Shown piece by piece: positions 22,691 through 33,403 of a stretch of DNA of 64,000 nt. The translations under genes were made by a program, and so were the position numbers. Each line of letters opens with the position of its first letter. Within the stretch, counting starts at the first letter, position 1. The notes beneath the pieces are model-generated. The model saw nothing but the letters and a program-made list of their open reading frames with translations. It did no database searches and had not been told where the DNA came from. The DNA comes from Blastomyces gilchristii SLH14081 (Eukaryota > Ascomycota > Eurotiomycetes > Onygenales > Ajellomycetaceae): NCBI RefSeq assembly GCF_000003855.2, contig NW_003101680.1, forward strand, positions 1,374,976 to 1,438,975. Reading direction: 5' to 3'.

Positions 22691-23818
22691 CTAAACAGAG
22701 CAAACTGAACCATCCCCTTCTGCCCTGTTCCTCAACCACGGTGGAATCAGTCCATGAAACATGCCTGAGAGTACACACGACGGTGCAGACTGCGTTAACC
22801 CCAACCCCAATGGCGTCCGTGGTAAAACAGGGACATGAAAAGCAGGAGGAAGAATATCAAAAGAATCCCAGGATGACATGCTGGTTTCTGTTTCGGTGTT
22901 ACTGGGTAGGGAGTGTAAGGGGTTCTGGCCAGGGCTGCTACAGCTGTTGTTTGACAAAGGGGGTGAAAGTTCGAGCGGCCAAGTATGCGGTGAAGATGAC
23001 ATCGCTGTTTGTTGGCGAGGAGGTTGGTCTTGCTGATCCTGAGGATAATGCGGGTAGTGATGGTAATGCCCGTTGCGAGAGAGGGGACAACTGGAGCATG
23101 AAAATCTCTCATCGGCATTTCCGTCGTATTTGCCGCTGCATAGGCCGCCCATTGGTGACGAGGGAGGAGTATCTGGGACGTTCCGTGTAATTCCCTCTCG
23201 GTTGACTTCGTCGTTTGCAATTGGAATTGGCTCCCCATCTTGATCACGAGCGGCATGTCTGCCACCACTCCTGCCTCCCCCAGAACACCCGGGCGAGGAT
23301 GCCTTGCCATCTAGACAGCCGTTGCCAATCATCCTCTCATCAACCTCGTAGTCATATCCACCTCTTCGATCCAAATGATGAATAATATCCCTTCCTCTTT
23401 CTCCTCCCACTTCCAGCTCCCATCCAGTCCCCGCCGCAGTCCCATCACAAACCCTGGCCCCTCGAACCGCTACCAACTTCCACGTTGGCAAATGATACAC
23501 CGCCCCACCCCACGTGGCAAACACCTCATACTCGCCAACCCGGATGGTGGGTTCGTCACTGACAGGATTCATGTACTGCTGCCATTCCGGGTTAAACCAA
23601 TCTTCCCGCCCAATGCGGAGCCAGGGCGGGAGCTCATCAAGTGCGATGAGTGGAACGGCAACGCCATTATCGCGGTGGAGATAGAAAGCCGGAATTGGGG
23701 ATATGTGGTGGACTGGAGTAGTTAGGTCGTGTGAAGGCTGATTGGGTGCGATGGATGTAGGAGGGAAGTGGATGTGGCTGTGGTGGTGGCAGCTGATATC
23801 TTGGGAGGAGCTGTGCAT
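22691..23818 (-). CDS. Unrecognised His/Ser/Pro-rich fungal protein
   Basis: Single frame of 375 residues that I do not recognise. The most protein-like block is residues about 40-125: an aromatic segment (ISPIPAFYLHRDNG) leads into VPLIALDELPPWLRIGREDWFNPEWQQYM, then RVGEYEVFATWGGAVYHLPTWKLVAV. The N-terminus is His/Ser-rich and the C-terminal half is low complexity (Gly/Ser, then Pro/His/Gln: HYPQDQQDQPPRQQT), suggesting disorder. No transmembrane segment, signal peptide or catalytic motif is visible. Internal ATGs are few and the start at 23818 is the longest choice. The ordered, tryptophan-rich first third argues for a real gene rather than a chance frame. Probably restricted to related fungi. 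Confidence 0.6.
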   Translation of the reverse strand: MHSSSQDISCHHHSHIHFPPTSIAPNQPSHDLTTPVHHISPIPAFYLHRDNGVAVPLIALDELPPWLRIGREDWFNPEWQQYMNPVSDEPTIRVGEYEVFATWGGAVYHLPTWKLVAVRGARVCDGTAAGTGWELEVGGERGRDIIHHLDRRGGYDYEVDERMIGNGCLDGKASSPGCSGGGRSGGRHAARDQDGEPIPIANDEVNREGITRNVPDTPPSSPMGGLCSGKYDGNADERFSCSSCPLSRNGHYHHYPHYPQDQQDQPPRQQTAMSSSPHTWPLELSPPLSNNSCSSPGQNPLHSLPSNTETETSMSSWDSFDILPPAFHVPVLPRTPLGLGLTQSAPSCVLSGMFHGLIPPWLRNRAEGDGSVCSV

Positions 23819-25422
23819 AGCTTGCGGGGCCGTGAATTGTGAGATGCTGCGATTGGCATAGAATGCCTAAGTGGAGCTTCACCTTTGAGGGAGTGTTCTC
23901 GGTTGCTTTGGCGAATTCGCCCACGATTAGATAGACCTCGAACTAGGAGAAGAATTAAGAGCGGTTGTCTCCCTCTCAATGCGGGCCAGTCCCTCCCGCA
24001 ACAATTTTATGCGCCAATGAACCCAATAGAATTTGATAGTAATAGCAAGAAAAAATAAAATCAGCTGCGACAAAACATGCATTTGGTAACGAGTGGACAG
24101 CGTTTTTGGGAAAAGACTGACGTGAATATTTGCTAATGGATGAATAAATGTAATGAATGCTCGGTATTTTCATTTGAACAGAAATCAACAAACATGATAG
24201 ATGCAATTTGCATTTTACCCAGCTGAAGAAGGAACTGGTCCAATGGCATATGAGGCCACATCTTGCCGTGTTTTATCAAACGTTACAGGGCAGATGAAGG
24301 AGCCACAGCCCGGGTTTTGGCGTCAGGGACTCATTTGATGTTTATCCATTATTGATAGTCAGCCCAGAAAATTAAAAAAGGGTCGGGAAATTTTGTAACA
24401 ACCGAAGCAAGGAAGTTCAGATATAATTGTGGATTCAAGATGATTTAAAATGGGACAAGAAATTCCTATTCTGTTCATCTCAAATGGAAGGGCCATTTAC
24501 ATGTGAAGACATCGCAGTCTACGGATAAAACATTGTCGTCTGGTGCTTTTAAGAACACAAGTAGCCAAGCGAGGTAAAAATGAGGGTGAGCAAAATATCT
24601 TTGCACATTGGCCTAAGCCTAGGTATTGCGGAGAGGAAATTTATTAACGAAGAAAATTGTCAGTGATAGAGTGACATTGGTAGAATTAGACGAAAGCTGA
24701 GGAAAAGGGGCAAAGGTAAAGCGAAAAATTAATAGAAAAATAAAGACATAACGACAAGAGCTGCTTTTTATCCCCCCCCCTTCTCTTTCTAATAAATGAA
24801 TAGAAGAGGAAGAACGAACTCCATTTCCGAGGCGGGTCGTAGGAACGTCAGCCGACAGAAACAAAACACCATCGCTCATGAAGGATTAACCATGCATCAA
24901 GCATGTAATGTGTAGAATAGTAAATAAATCTGAAATGTGACGAAGGACGTTGAAAGAAGGAAAAAAGAAGAAGAAGAAGAAGAAGAAGAAGAAGAAGAAG
25001 AAGAAGGAAGATATAAATAAAAAAAATGAAAAAATAAAAAAAATAAAAAAAATAAAGAAGAAAAGAAATAAAGAAATAAAGAAATAAAGAATAATTGTAT
25101 AGAGAAGTTACTATAGGTATGCATAGAAAGTAAATCATGAAATAAAAATAAAATCAACCACAAACCACATGAAGTAGTTAGATATCAGCTTTGTGGTTCT
25201 GGTTTTAGGAAGGGCAACTGAGGATAACCTGCGATTTAACACGCAAAAATTAGCCAAGCTACCACTCTCTCCTAACGCAGAACCCTTTGGGTATCGTTAT
25301 TCTTTGTTTTCCCCTCCATTTTCTCTTTCATTTTGCCGACTATCAATCATCAACAAGCATGGTTTCGAAGAAACGAAAATCGAAAGTAAAAATGAAAATG
25401 AATAAAACGGGGGGCGAACATG
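23819..25422. other. 1.6-kb spacer with purine-rich microsatellites
   Basis: Contains the 5' region of the 22.7-kb gene (left) and the 3' flank of the kinase gene (right). Holds a (GAA)n array (about 24966-25007), A-rich AAATA/AAAGAA sequence to about 25095, and a C9 run near 24773. Open frames across it are translations of these repeats and are rejected. Confidence 0.55.
24966..25007. repeat. (GAA)n microsatellite
   Basis: About 13-14 GAA/AAG units on the + strand, continuing into (AAAT/AAAG)-rich sequence. Confidence 0.9.
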
Positions 25423-26724
25423 TCACTTCTGCAGCCCCTCAGCTACCATGCAATCATCAATTATCCGGAGCCAGTCAGTCGGCTTAATTCTAGTCTCGGG
25501 ATCCTTCACAACCGCCGGAGAGAGTATCTTTTCCACAACACCCCCTAGGGGCAGCCTCGAGCCATGCACGCCGGACCTAACATGGTCCAAGACAAGGTGA
25601 CCCTCCCTCGACATGGCTAACCGCTGCATATTGCTTGACCCGGGATACAGCAGCAAGTCACCAGTGACAGCCGCGAGCAGCGTGACAGCTAAAGAGAACA
25701 CGTCCGAGGCCTTGGATTGGACAACGTCTGTGGCCTTTAGAGATTGGACTGTGAGCAGTTCCGGTGCTGCAAAGGGTGGTGTCAAGGCCGATAGCCAGGG
25801 GCTGGGTCCCTGGGGGCTAGGTTCGATGGGGGTCGATGGGTCATATGAGGATGTGAAATCTACGTGAAGGGGTTCGTATGGAAATGGATCCTCATCTTCC
25901 TTGGCGCAATCGCTGGCTAGTTTTCTTAGAGGTCTCAGTAGTATATTTTGCGGCTTGATGTCGCCGTGGACAATATGGCCGCATGAATGCAGCCATTCCA
26001 GGCCGCGGACCAGCGCCCTTGCGAGCGTGAGCCACCGGGGCATGCCGAGGACGGGATCAAACATCGTTTTTGTTGAGAATACTTGTCGCGCGGAGACGGC
26101 TTGACTGCTGATATATGCTGAGAGACTCAGTGGGAGGGCCGATAGGACAAGGGAATGCGATGCAGATATAAACCCATGGAAGGGGACTACGTAATGTTCA
26201 GCGCCAGGGATTCTACAGAGGCGCGAAAGAAGTCGTGCTTCTGCGCGTAGGATGGAATGCGCATCCTGCCGCACGGGTACCTTAACGGCAAGATTAGGGG
26301 TTGAACTTGATGTCGATACATGTTGTTGGGGTGGGGGTGGAGTTAGCGGGGAGTCTTGTGTTGTGGGAATCCAGCGGGATGTGGCGCTATACACAACACT
26401 CCAAACGCCGCTGCCGTATTCGATGAGATTGCCTCCTGAATCCCTCTGGAATTCTAAGTCATAGGTAAATTCCAAGGGTAATAGCGGCTGCTTTGGCAAT
26501 TTAGTCTGCTGTCCTTCAATCTTCCCATCATCCGACGCCTTCTGACCAGGTAATTGTCTATCCTGCGTTCTTTGGCCACCACTCGATTCTTGAATATCAG
26601 TGGGTGTTATTGGTGTTAAAGGGGGTGTTAGCGCAGATGAAGGGTTTAGGGGTGACAGAAGTGAAGCGCTTGGGTCAACTGAAGTCTTCAAGGCCAGAGG
26701 AATAGGCGGTTCTTTGTTCGACAT
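25423..26724 (-). CDS. Divergent protein kinase-domain protein
   Basis: 433 residues, single exon. The N-terminal 85 residues are a Ser/Thr/Pro-rich linker. The kinase fold spans about 90-425: glycine loop YGSGVWSVVY (103-112), an insert, ATP-anchoring Lys148 in NLAVKVP, an alpha-C-like ILRAEARLLSRL, and the catalytic loop His253-Gly-Asp255-Ile-Lys257-Pro-Gln-Asn260 (HGDIKPQNIL). An Asp289-Phe-Thr291 sits where DFG is expected, then AAPELL (Ala-Pro-Glu, 320-322) and DVFSLAVTLL. The residues needed for phosphotransfer (Lys, Asp, Asn, metal Asp) are present. The HRD arginine is Gly, the DFG glycine is Thr, and the activation segment is short and Pro/Ser-rich. So it is probably active or weakly active Ser/Thr-kinase-like; substrate unknown. 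The start at 26724 is the first ATG of the frame. Confidence 0.82.
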   Translation of the reverse strand: MSNKEPPIPLALKTSVDPSASLLSPLNPSSALTPPLTPITPTDIQESSGGQRTQDRQLPGQKASDDGKIEGQQTKLPKQPLLPLEFTYDLEFQRDSGGNLIEYGSGVWSVVYSATSRWIPTTQDSPLTPPPPQQHVSTSSSTPNLAVKVPVRQDAHSILRAEARLLSRLCRIPGAEHYVVPFHGFISASHSLVLSALPLSLSAYISSQAVSARQVFSTKTMFDPVLGMPRWLTLARALVRGLEWLHSCGHIVHGDIKPQNILLRPLRKLASDCAKEDEDPFPYEPLHVDFTSSYDPSTPIEPSPQGPSPWLSALTPPFAAPELLTVQSLKATDVVQSKASDVFSLAVTLLAAVTGDLLLYPGSSNMQRLAMSREGHLVLDHVRSGVHGSRLPLGGVVEKILSPAVVKDPETRIKPTDWLRIIDDCMVAEGLQK

Positions 26725-28598
26725 GACTGGATTGAATGGGCGGGAATTTTAACTATACTTAGATGCACAAAACTTGATGCACGTGCTGTATGATGCTGTA
26801 GGGCTTTAGTGGTTCGTCGAATATCAGATAGAGATAATTCCCGTTGGGAAGTGCGCGCAGAGTAGCTGCAGGAGACCAGAAGGCGGGATTCCTTAGTGGC
26901 GGCGGGCGGCTGAGGCGGAGGCGGAGGCGGGGCCGGGGGCGGAGGACGGTGGCGGGACGTGAGAAAAAAAAAGTGGGTTTCCGCTATGGAAGAACAGGTA
27001 TGTTTCTCAGCCTAACGTTATTTGGGATCGCGCTTGTAACTGGCAACGCATAGTGAGGATGGCGGCTCCAGAAGAGAGTAAAATAGGTCAGAATTCTCTC
27101 GAGCAGATGAAAAGGACAATCGAGGTGCCTAACACTCGAGCTGACAGTCGTCTCAAGGAGGAATGGTGACTTCCGCCGAAGGAAAAAAAATTATTTGCGT
27201 AGCGTAGGGCGACAAATAACAAACGGACGACGAGTGTTTGGAACTGAGGACGACGAAGAGAGATCCCAACGAAGAAAGGAAGACAAGAAGCAGAAAAGGA
27301 AAAACAACAGAGAAGAAATAAAGAGAGAAATAAAGAGAGAAAAATAAAAATAAAAATAAAAAAAAATAATAGAGTCGCAGAACAGCGTGGGATACCCTAG
27401 TCACATCCCCCACAGCCCGCGATAATTGGGGAGATTGTTGAACCTCTTTCGCCCATGGAATGACAGCAAAACCAAGCCGCAACCGCAAAAATTGCCTATA
27501 TTACGCGGTCCAAGGACAAGGGACAAACATTTTTTCATTTTGTATGTATATTATTATTATCCCTATCAAAACCTGGCTGAACGACTGAGCCATTCTGCCA
27601 TGGCGGAATCGGCGAGGGAAATTTTTCGGAAGACAATTCAAATGGTCTGCAGAGTCTGCTGTATATGCAGATGCGGAGATAAAAAGCTGAATTGAGGACT
27701 GACTGTTATTAGTAGAAATCGAAAAGAATTAGTCTGTAAATTAAAGTAAGAAAAAACGCCCAATGACGATCTGCAACCTTTGCCCTGTGGATCTCTTTGA
27801 ACAGGTTGAAGTCAAATTTTCCCATATCTTTTTATTTATCAGCCTCTTTATCTCTCCGCTCGTTGTGATTGAGTAGTTACAGACTCCATGGTCCATTTGG
27901 ATTGTTCAGGGGGAAATATTAGGGAGCAACTTAAATCCGTGGAACCATCCATAAGTTATTTCTTTCCTCCAATCATTCCCCTCTGCTGGTCCACGGGTGG
28001 TGGTGGCTTTAACCCAATAATTATTAATGAAGATCTCTGGATGCTATTGTTTGCAAACAAATATATAAAATAAAAAGCCCTCCCCAGCAAGCAGTTACGC
28101 AACCCCATGTTTTTGTTTCAAGTTGAAACCTGTCGATTGATGGAGCTAAATGTAGAAAACTCCTCCCTATCCCGTATGGCCTGACCTGCGCCTATTTTGT
28201 TTTTGGAAATCGATTAATGAGGCTAGTATTTTTGTTGGCCGGGAAAAGAGTCGAGAGCGATGGCAAAATGAGAACCGTTCATGGACGAGTGGCCACCTGG
28301 CTGAAAAATATTCTCCGCTTATGATCATACATCTTAGGTAAAAGATGTAAAGTATAAATATACATAGAAAAATTAAAAAACGATAACGAAATCAGACAGC
28401 AGAAACAAACAAGAGCAGAAGAGGAAAGGAGAAGCAATACTAACTCCTTCTCGGGTGGTAGATCTAGAAAGACTATTTTCTGCAGTCGCAATCGAATATC
28501 TCCTGGAGGACGGCAGAAGTTAAAGCGGATTGATGAATCTCGAGAAAAGGATCCAGCAACAGAAAACGGTTCTGCTAGGCCAGAGTGGTTTTACATTT
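26725..28598. other. 1.9-kb spacer with GC-rich promoter block, no gene supported
   Basis: The left end is the kinase promoter, including a G-rich block at about 26895-26950. A-rich and (GAGAAATAAA)-type sequence lies at about 27290-27370. A 90-codon frame at 27426-27695 (MGRLLNLFRPWND...) shows no family resemblance. The right end is the ankyrin gene's 3' flank. Confidence 0.5.
26895..26950 (+). promoter_or_regulatory. G-rich tract upstream of kinase gene
   Basis: A run of GGCGGC/GGCGGA units with GGGG and GGGGG tracts about 170-225 bp upstream of the kinase ATG. On the + strand (the non-template side is the minus strand for this gene) it could form a G-quadruplex. Structural potential only. 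Confidence 0.45.
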
Positions 28599-29951
28599 CT
28601 ATATCCCATCGTACTGCGGCCGTTGAATGTTTCTCAGAACACTCCGATCCGCTCCAGCCTTTAGCAATAACTCCATAGCACCTTTCACGCCGATTGAGAA
28701 CGGCGGATGCCAACCCAACTGTATCTTTAGCGTCCGTTCCTCTCTCGCGAGATGCTCCAGTAAAAGAGTCGCGACGTGAGGACAGCCTCTCTGCGGCGCT
28801 TCCTGGCATGCCTCCGGGGTGATCTCGGCACCATGGTCAAACAATAGCTGAATGATGGGTAGATCCCTGCAGCTAACTGCTCGGCTCAACGGCGTTCTTC
28901 CAGATCTATCAGCGTAGTTTACTTTTGCCCCCCTGTCGATAAGGTCCTTTATTCTGTCGAGAGAGCAACACTCAACAGCAACGGCCAGTGGCTGTACAAC
29001 CCTTTCAGGGGTGTTGACAGGCGAGCCGCTGTCAAGAAGCAACTCTATAATGTCCTCATTGTCGTTACTCAACGCAAGGGCCAGCTTCGAAGGAGAAGAA
29101 TGGCTATTTGCATCTTCCTCATCAGGGTCCTCCCCACTGGCCAGTAGCAGTTTCAACAGTGTAATGTTGTTTGAATCTATGGCGTAAGCAAAGGCTCCCT
29201 TCCTAAAGTCCCGAATAATAGCTTGCGAAACCCTAGCTCCTAACAGAATGAGCTGCTCCACGGAGATAAGATCATTGGAAAATATGGCCTGGGCTAGCGG
29301 TGTCATCAGATCTTCGTCGTCTTCCTCGTCGAGACCACCTAAAAAGTGGGCATTAAGTAGTTGAAGCATTTCCGCTCTGTTTGGTTTGCCACTGGTAACT
29401 GCATAATGATAAACTGTCGACATTACCAACTTGCTCCCGTGCTGATGAGCACCGTTCTCTAAAAGTACATTTATGCAGGACATATATCCTCGAACAATCG
29501 CAACTCCGAGAAGCTTATGTAAACCATAAGTAAATTCGAACCTGGAGTCGACAGCCCTGTTTACATGTTCGTCATCCTTGTTTGTGGACTGCCACTCTGC
29601 AATTTGACACTGGATAGATTTGAGGGCAATTGACTCGGTAGCAGAGCTGAGAAGGCACTCGGCGGAGTGGTATTTGACCAAGAGACGTCCAATTTCAACG
29701 TTCCATAGTCCTAGGACAATGTTAGACTGAGAGATCCATAGACCCACCATGAAATAGCGACTGTGAGGGGCTTGATTCAGGCGCGGATTGTTAAAGCCAT
29801 GATACCTACGGCAAACAAGAAGATATTGACTAATACCCTTCAAGGACTCAAAAAGGCCATTGCAAAATGTAGGGAGCAACTTGCTGAGGATGAGAACTTG
29901 GATCTCATGCGGCAATGTATTCCAATTCGACTCCATCAAGGCGCTGAGCAT
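28599..29951 (-). CDS. Ankyrin-repeat protein
   Basis: 450 residues from the ATG at 29951 (MLSALMESNWNTLPHEIQ). The N-terminus LPHEIQVLILSKLL resembles an F-box-like first helix. Ankyrin repeats follow: LLGVAIVRGYMSCINVLLENGA, TPLAQAIFSNDLISVEQLILLGA, FAYAIDSNNITLLKLLLASGEDP, KLALALSNDNEDIIELLLDSG, QPLAVAVECCSLDRIKDLIDRGA, TPLSRAVSCRDLPIIQLLFDHGA, and a degenerate last one (VKGAMELLLKAGAD). The frame continues upstream to 30365 without a stop, but the extra 138 residues lack repeats and look like leader. Such proteins are binding scaffolds, and fungal genomes carry many with F-box-like heads. Partner unknown. Confidence 0.78.
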   Translation of the reverse strand: MLSALMESNWNTLPHEIQVLILSKLLPTFCNGLFESLKGISQYLLVCRRYHGFNNPRLNQAPHSRYFMVGLWISQSNIVLGLWNVEIGRLLVKYHSAECLLSSATESIALKSIQCQIAEWQSTNKDDEHVNRAVDSRFEFTYGLHKLLGVAIVRGYMSCINVLLENGAHQHGSKLVMSTVYHYAVTSGKPNRAEMLQLLNAHFLGGLDEEDDEDLMTPLAQAIFSNDLISVEQLILLGARVSQAIIRDFRKGAFAYAIDSNNITLLKLLLASGEDPDEEDANSHSSPSKLALALSNDNEDIIELLLDSGSPVNTPERVVQPLAVAVECCSLDRIKDLIDRGAKVNYADRSGRTPLSRAVSCRDLPIIQLLFDHGAEITPEACQEAPQRGCPHVATLLLEHLAREERTLKIQLGWHPPFSIGVKGAMELLLKAGADRSVLRNIQRPQYDGI

Positions 29952-31138
29952 CGACGAGCGGTGATGAAAAGGATCTGCACGCGTTAACCACCATACAAAA
30001 GGTTCGTTTCGGAATGCAAGTTTGATGGAGTAGGGATTGACAAGGTATGCAGACTGTATGCAAATACACTCCGTACTCTTTGCCAAAAAGAAGAGTTTGG
30101 GGTTGAGCAACGCGTAGACGAAGTAGAAGCGCGAACAACACCATAGAGTCACGTGTTCAGGGGAGCCCTGGAGCTGCTTCCTCCATATTGCTCCTGCGGG
30201 CAATACCACGGTCAATAAAAGCATCATCAAGCTCCTGTCATCGGTCTGGTTAACCCGGCTTGGGAGAAAGTGCTGGAAAAAGCTTGGATGACTACATCGG
30301 TCTTCTTTCTGATCGTCAGGACTGGATTGGATGCAGCGCTCTCGGGTTGGTTCAGGAGGCGACACTGCAGCATGCCAGGAACAAATTATTACACGCAGGA
30401 TGCATGCCGGTCATCCTAATGCTTTGTTACACTCTCAATGCCGTCGTCTGCAGCCTTGCAAGTGAAAGACAACTTGATACACCGCGTCAGGGCACACAGC
30501 TCGTGGGCTTGGGAGAAGAATATTGACAAAACTTGGGATTGTTTCCTATCATTTTCGTTGCCTTCCGGCATGCTGATATGAAACTGTAGTTAGTAAATAT
30601 CAATGAACTTGGCCGTGCGCTGAGTCGCGAATCCGGGCAACTTCGCGCTCTGGTTGCACCCTGTCACCCGGAACGAAAGGGCGCTGAAATTGGGATACTG
30701 GCAAACTTTGCGGTTGCCACTGATTAAGTGCTCCCGGCCGATTCCGCTGTCTCGAGGAAAGGTATAGATTACACGTCGCTATTATTGGGAATTCGTTAAC
30801 ATCTTATGTTGGATTCGATCTGATAGGAAGAAGTCTGGGGATGACTAACTCTGGTTTCGTTATTCCATACTCATTTACCTTCTTCCCCCTTACTCACTTT
30901 GAACTTCGTAAAATCGGCTGACATTCGGTTAAATAACCGCCATGAATGAGTTTAAATTGTGGGGGGGGATCCACCACCAACCCGCAGAACAACTTCCAAG
31001 TTGATACGCTGACTGAACCAGCTCCGTTTCCCGACGTCACGTCTTTGCACTGTCCGTTGAAAAGCAACCAAGATTAGTTAATTTCTGCGACCTCTCCAAC
31101 CAGCTCATAGAGAACACGGACTGAACGAATCCCTCACC
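29952..31138. promoter_or_regulatory. Divergent promoter region, ankyrin protein / reductase
   Basis: About 1.19 kb between start codons. Part of it (to 30365) is an open extension of the ankyrin frame judged non-coding. G10 at 30960-30969. No definite site identified. Confidence 0.45.
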
Positions 31139-32241
31139 ATGGCATCTTCCAGCAGTATCACCATCCATGTTCTAGTCGTGGGTACCGGCGGAGTGGGGAC
31201 AATGGCATGCGTGGCCCTCGAAAGATCTGGGCGCGCAAAAGTCACAGCAGTCCTACGGTCCAACTACAGTCACGTCCAAGAGAATGGCTTCACAATTGAT
31301 TCGATCGACCATGGGAAGTTGACATCATGGCGGCCCAGCGCAAGTACGAGTTCTACCTAGATGAATCAACGCAGAAGTAGGAAAAACGAGCTGTTCACTA
31401 ATGTAGCGAGATAGTTGTAAATGCGGTACCCAAAGCTGACCCAGCTCATCCATTCGACTATGTTGTTGTTACGATGAAAAATATCCCTGAAACATGCAAC
31501 ATTCCAGAAACAATCCGGTCAGCAGTGACACCAGGACATACCGCTATTGTCCTAATCCAAAATGGAATTAACATCGAGCCGGAGTTTATCAAGGAGTTTC
31601 CCAACTGTGTGTTGCTCTCAGGTGCTAGTTACATAGGTGCTCATCAGCGAGATGGCCATGTCATCCACGACGACCACGATCGCATGGACCTAGGAGCCTT
31701 CCGCAATCCATCCCTGGACCCTTCAATCGAACAAGCAAAGCTCAAGGAGTTCGCCACTGTTTATACAGCCAGCAATGCGGTCGATATCAACAGAGTCGAC
31801 GACATCGTGCTGTACCGATGGCGAAAGCTGTTGTGGAATGGCACCTTCAATCCACTGTGTGCCATTACCCAGCTAGACAGTGCAGCGATCAGGAAATTCG
31901 GGGGCGATTACAGCTTAATCCGGCCTGCCATGGCGGAAATAGTAGCAATCGCCCGTGCTGATGGCTATGAACTTGGAAACAATGTTATCAACGAGATGAT
32001 TGAGGCGACGCCGCTTGAGCTCTCGTTCCGACCAAGCATGCTCGTTGACGTGGATAAAGGGAATCCGGTTGAGGTGGAAGCAATATTAGGTAACGCTTTA
32101 CGGATCGCGAGGGGTAAAGGTGTCCAAACACCAGTCTTGGACAATACCTATCGCTTCCTAAAATTGATACAGGCCCGACTTTTGGAAGCGCGTGGGTTGA
32201 TTACTACACCTAATGAATTACCTACCCATGATTTCATATAG
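31139..32241 (+). CDS. Ketopantoate reductase-like (ApbA/PanE) oxidoreductase, two exons
   Basis: Family role: NADPH-dependent reduction of 2-dehydropantoate to pantoate in CoA synthesis; fungi carry many paralogues of unknown substrate. The N-terminal Rossmann motif is VLVVGTGGVGTMACVAL (GTGGVG at 15-20). The family segments DYVVVTMKNIPE, IVLIQNGINIE and VLLSGASYIGAH follow, with the C-terminal domain at YRWRKLLWNGTFNPLCAITQ and LSFRPSMLVDVDKGNPVEVEAILGNALRIARGKGVQTPVLDNTYRFLKLI. These hold the conserved Lys (RWRKLLWN), Asn and Ser-Met-x-x-D. Preferred exons are 31139..31343 and 31415..32241 (71-nt intron GTACGA...GATAG), 343 residues. The junction is less certain, because a TGTAG acceptor at 31406 also exists but breaks phase with this donor. 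Confidence 0.85.
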
Positions 32242-33049
32242 GAAGCACTAGTATATGGTTTGCATGTTAGAGCTACCTAGTGAGTAGATGAATGGTAAAT
32301 CCGTATTATAACTTCTCTGTAACAATTCATATTGCCTCGGCTCTCAAGCATGCTTCAATCCCTCTCTGGGGCCCATGATCAAGAAGAACAGATCCAGTGA
32401 ATCATCAGACATGGTTACTGCGCTCAACAACCTCCAAGAACAGAATGCTCTCTCCCCGACCTAGGCCCACAACAAGATCAGGCAGTGAGATGGACTGGAC
32501 TCAAATCGCTACCTCTCAGCTCCCCATGTCACACAGGTCAGAGATATCACCTCAGTGAGACTCTCTGTCACATTCTTCAAATCAACGACTGCATTCTTCA
32601 GAGACTCTTCAGAAAACAGAGCTAGTACTGATAACACTGACAACAACACAGATATATAATGAAGAGATAGTTCTTCTTCTCCTTATGAATGATTCAGATG
32701 AACTGCTGAAAGTTCAAGAATAAAATCATGTATCATTTCTTGTTCAAGATTATGAAAAATCATATATATGTTAGAAAAAGCACCTCAAATGTATCAAATC
32801 TTGAACACATCAAATCCATCCGTCCATCCATCCATTCATATCTGCTCAATCTATGAATTCATCCTTGTAAAGTAGCATTTAAATGCCTAGTTCAGAACGA
32901 CCACTAAATACGTATACTAATGATAATAATTTTTCAAGTAAAAAGAAAATCCGAATCCGAATCCATCTCATCCCAGGAAAACCAGTAAAACCAGGAAAAA
33001 TAAATAAATAAATAAATAAGATAAAAAAAAGATAAACCCCCCCCCCCTT
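32242..33049. other. Convergent spacer with CpG-poor AT-rich island
   Basis: 808 bp. From about 32340 to 32950 the sequence is rich in TCA/TGA-type trinucleotides with very few CpG, then (AAAT)n at about 32997-33018 and a C10 run just before the Clr5 stop codon. No coding frame. Confidence 0.5.
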
Positions 33050-33368
33050 CTATCCCCCACCAACCCCCTCCAACAAAAACACAAACGTCGCCTTCCTCCC
33101 CTGCACATGCGTCAGGTACGCATCCAACTCATGATCCTCATCAATCACATACACAACATCCCGCTCCGTTCCTTCGATCCTCGCAATCCGCGCATCCTTG
33201 AATCGGTTCGTCACTACGCTTCGCAACTCCGCCATTGTCCGCGTCGATAGCTTGTCAACCCAGGTCTTGGCGTTCTGGTGGACCTGCGACTGGGGGTGGA
33301 TGCGGAGGTAGATGGGCACGGGGAGGAAGGGGGAGTGGAGCATTGGGTCGACGTAGTTGAATGATTGT

Positions 33369-33403
<35 letters not shown>

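Noticed and set aside
24848..25163. Minus-strand frames rich in Leu/Phe/Tyr/Ser (96 and 88 codons)
   Set aside because: They are translations of the (GAA)n and A-rich repeats, not a transmembrane protein.
27426..27695. Plus-strand 90-codon frame MGRLLNLFRPWND...
   Set aside because: No family resemblance, ends in a low-complexity Tyr stretch and Cys-rich tail, and no splice partners seen.
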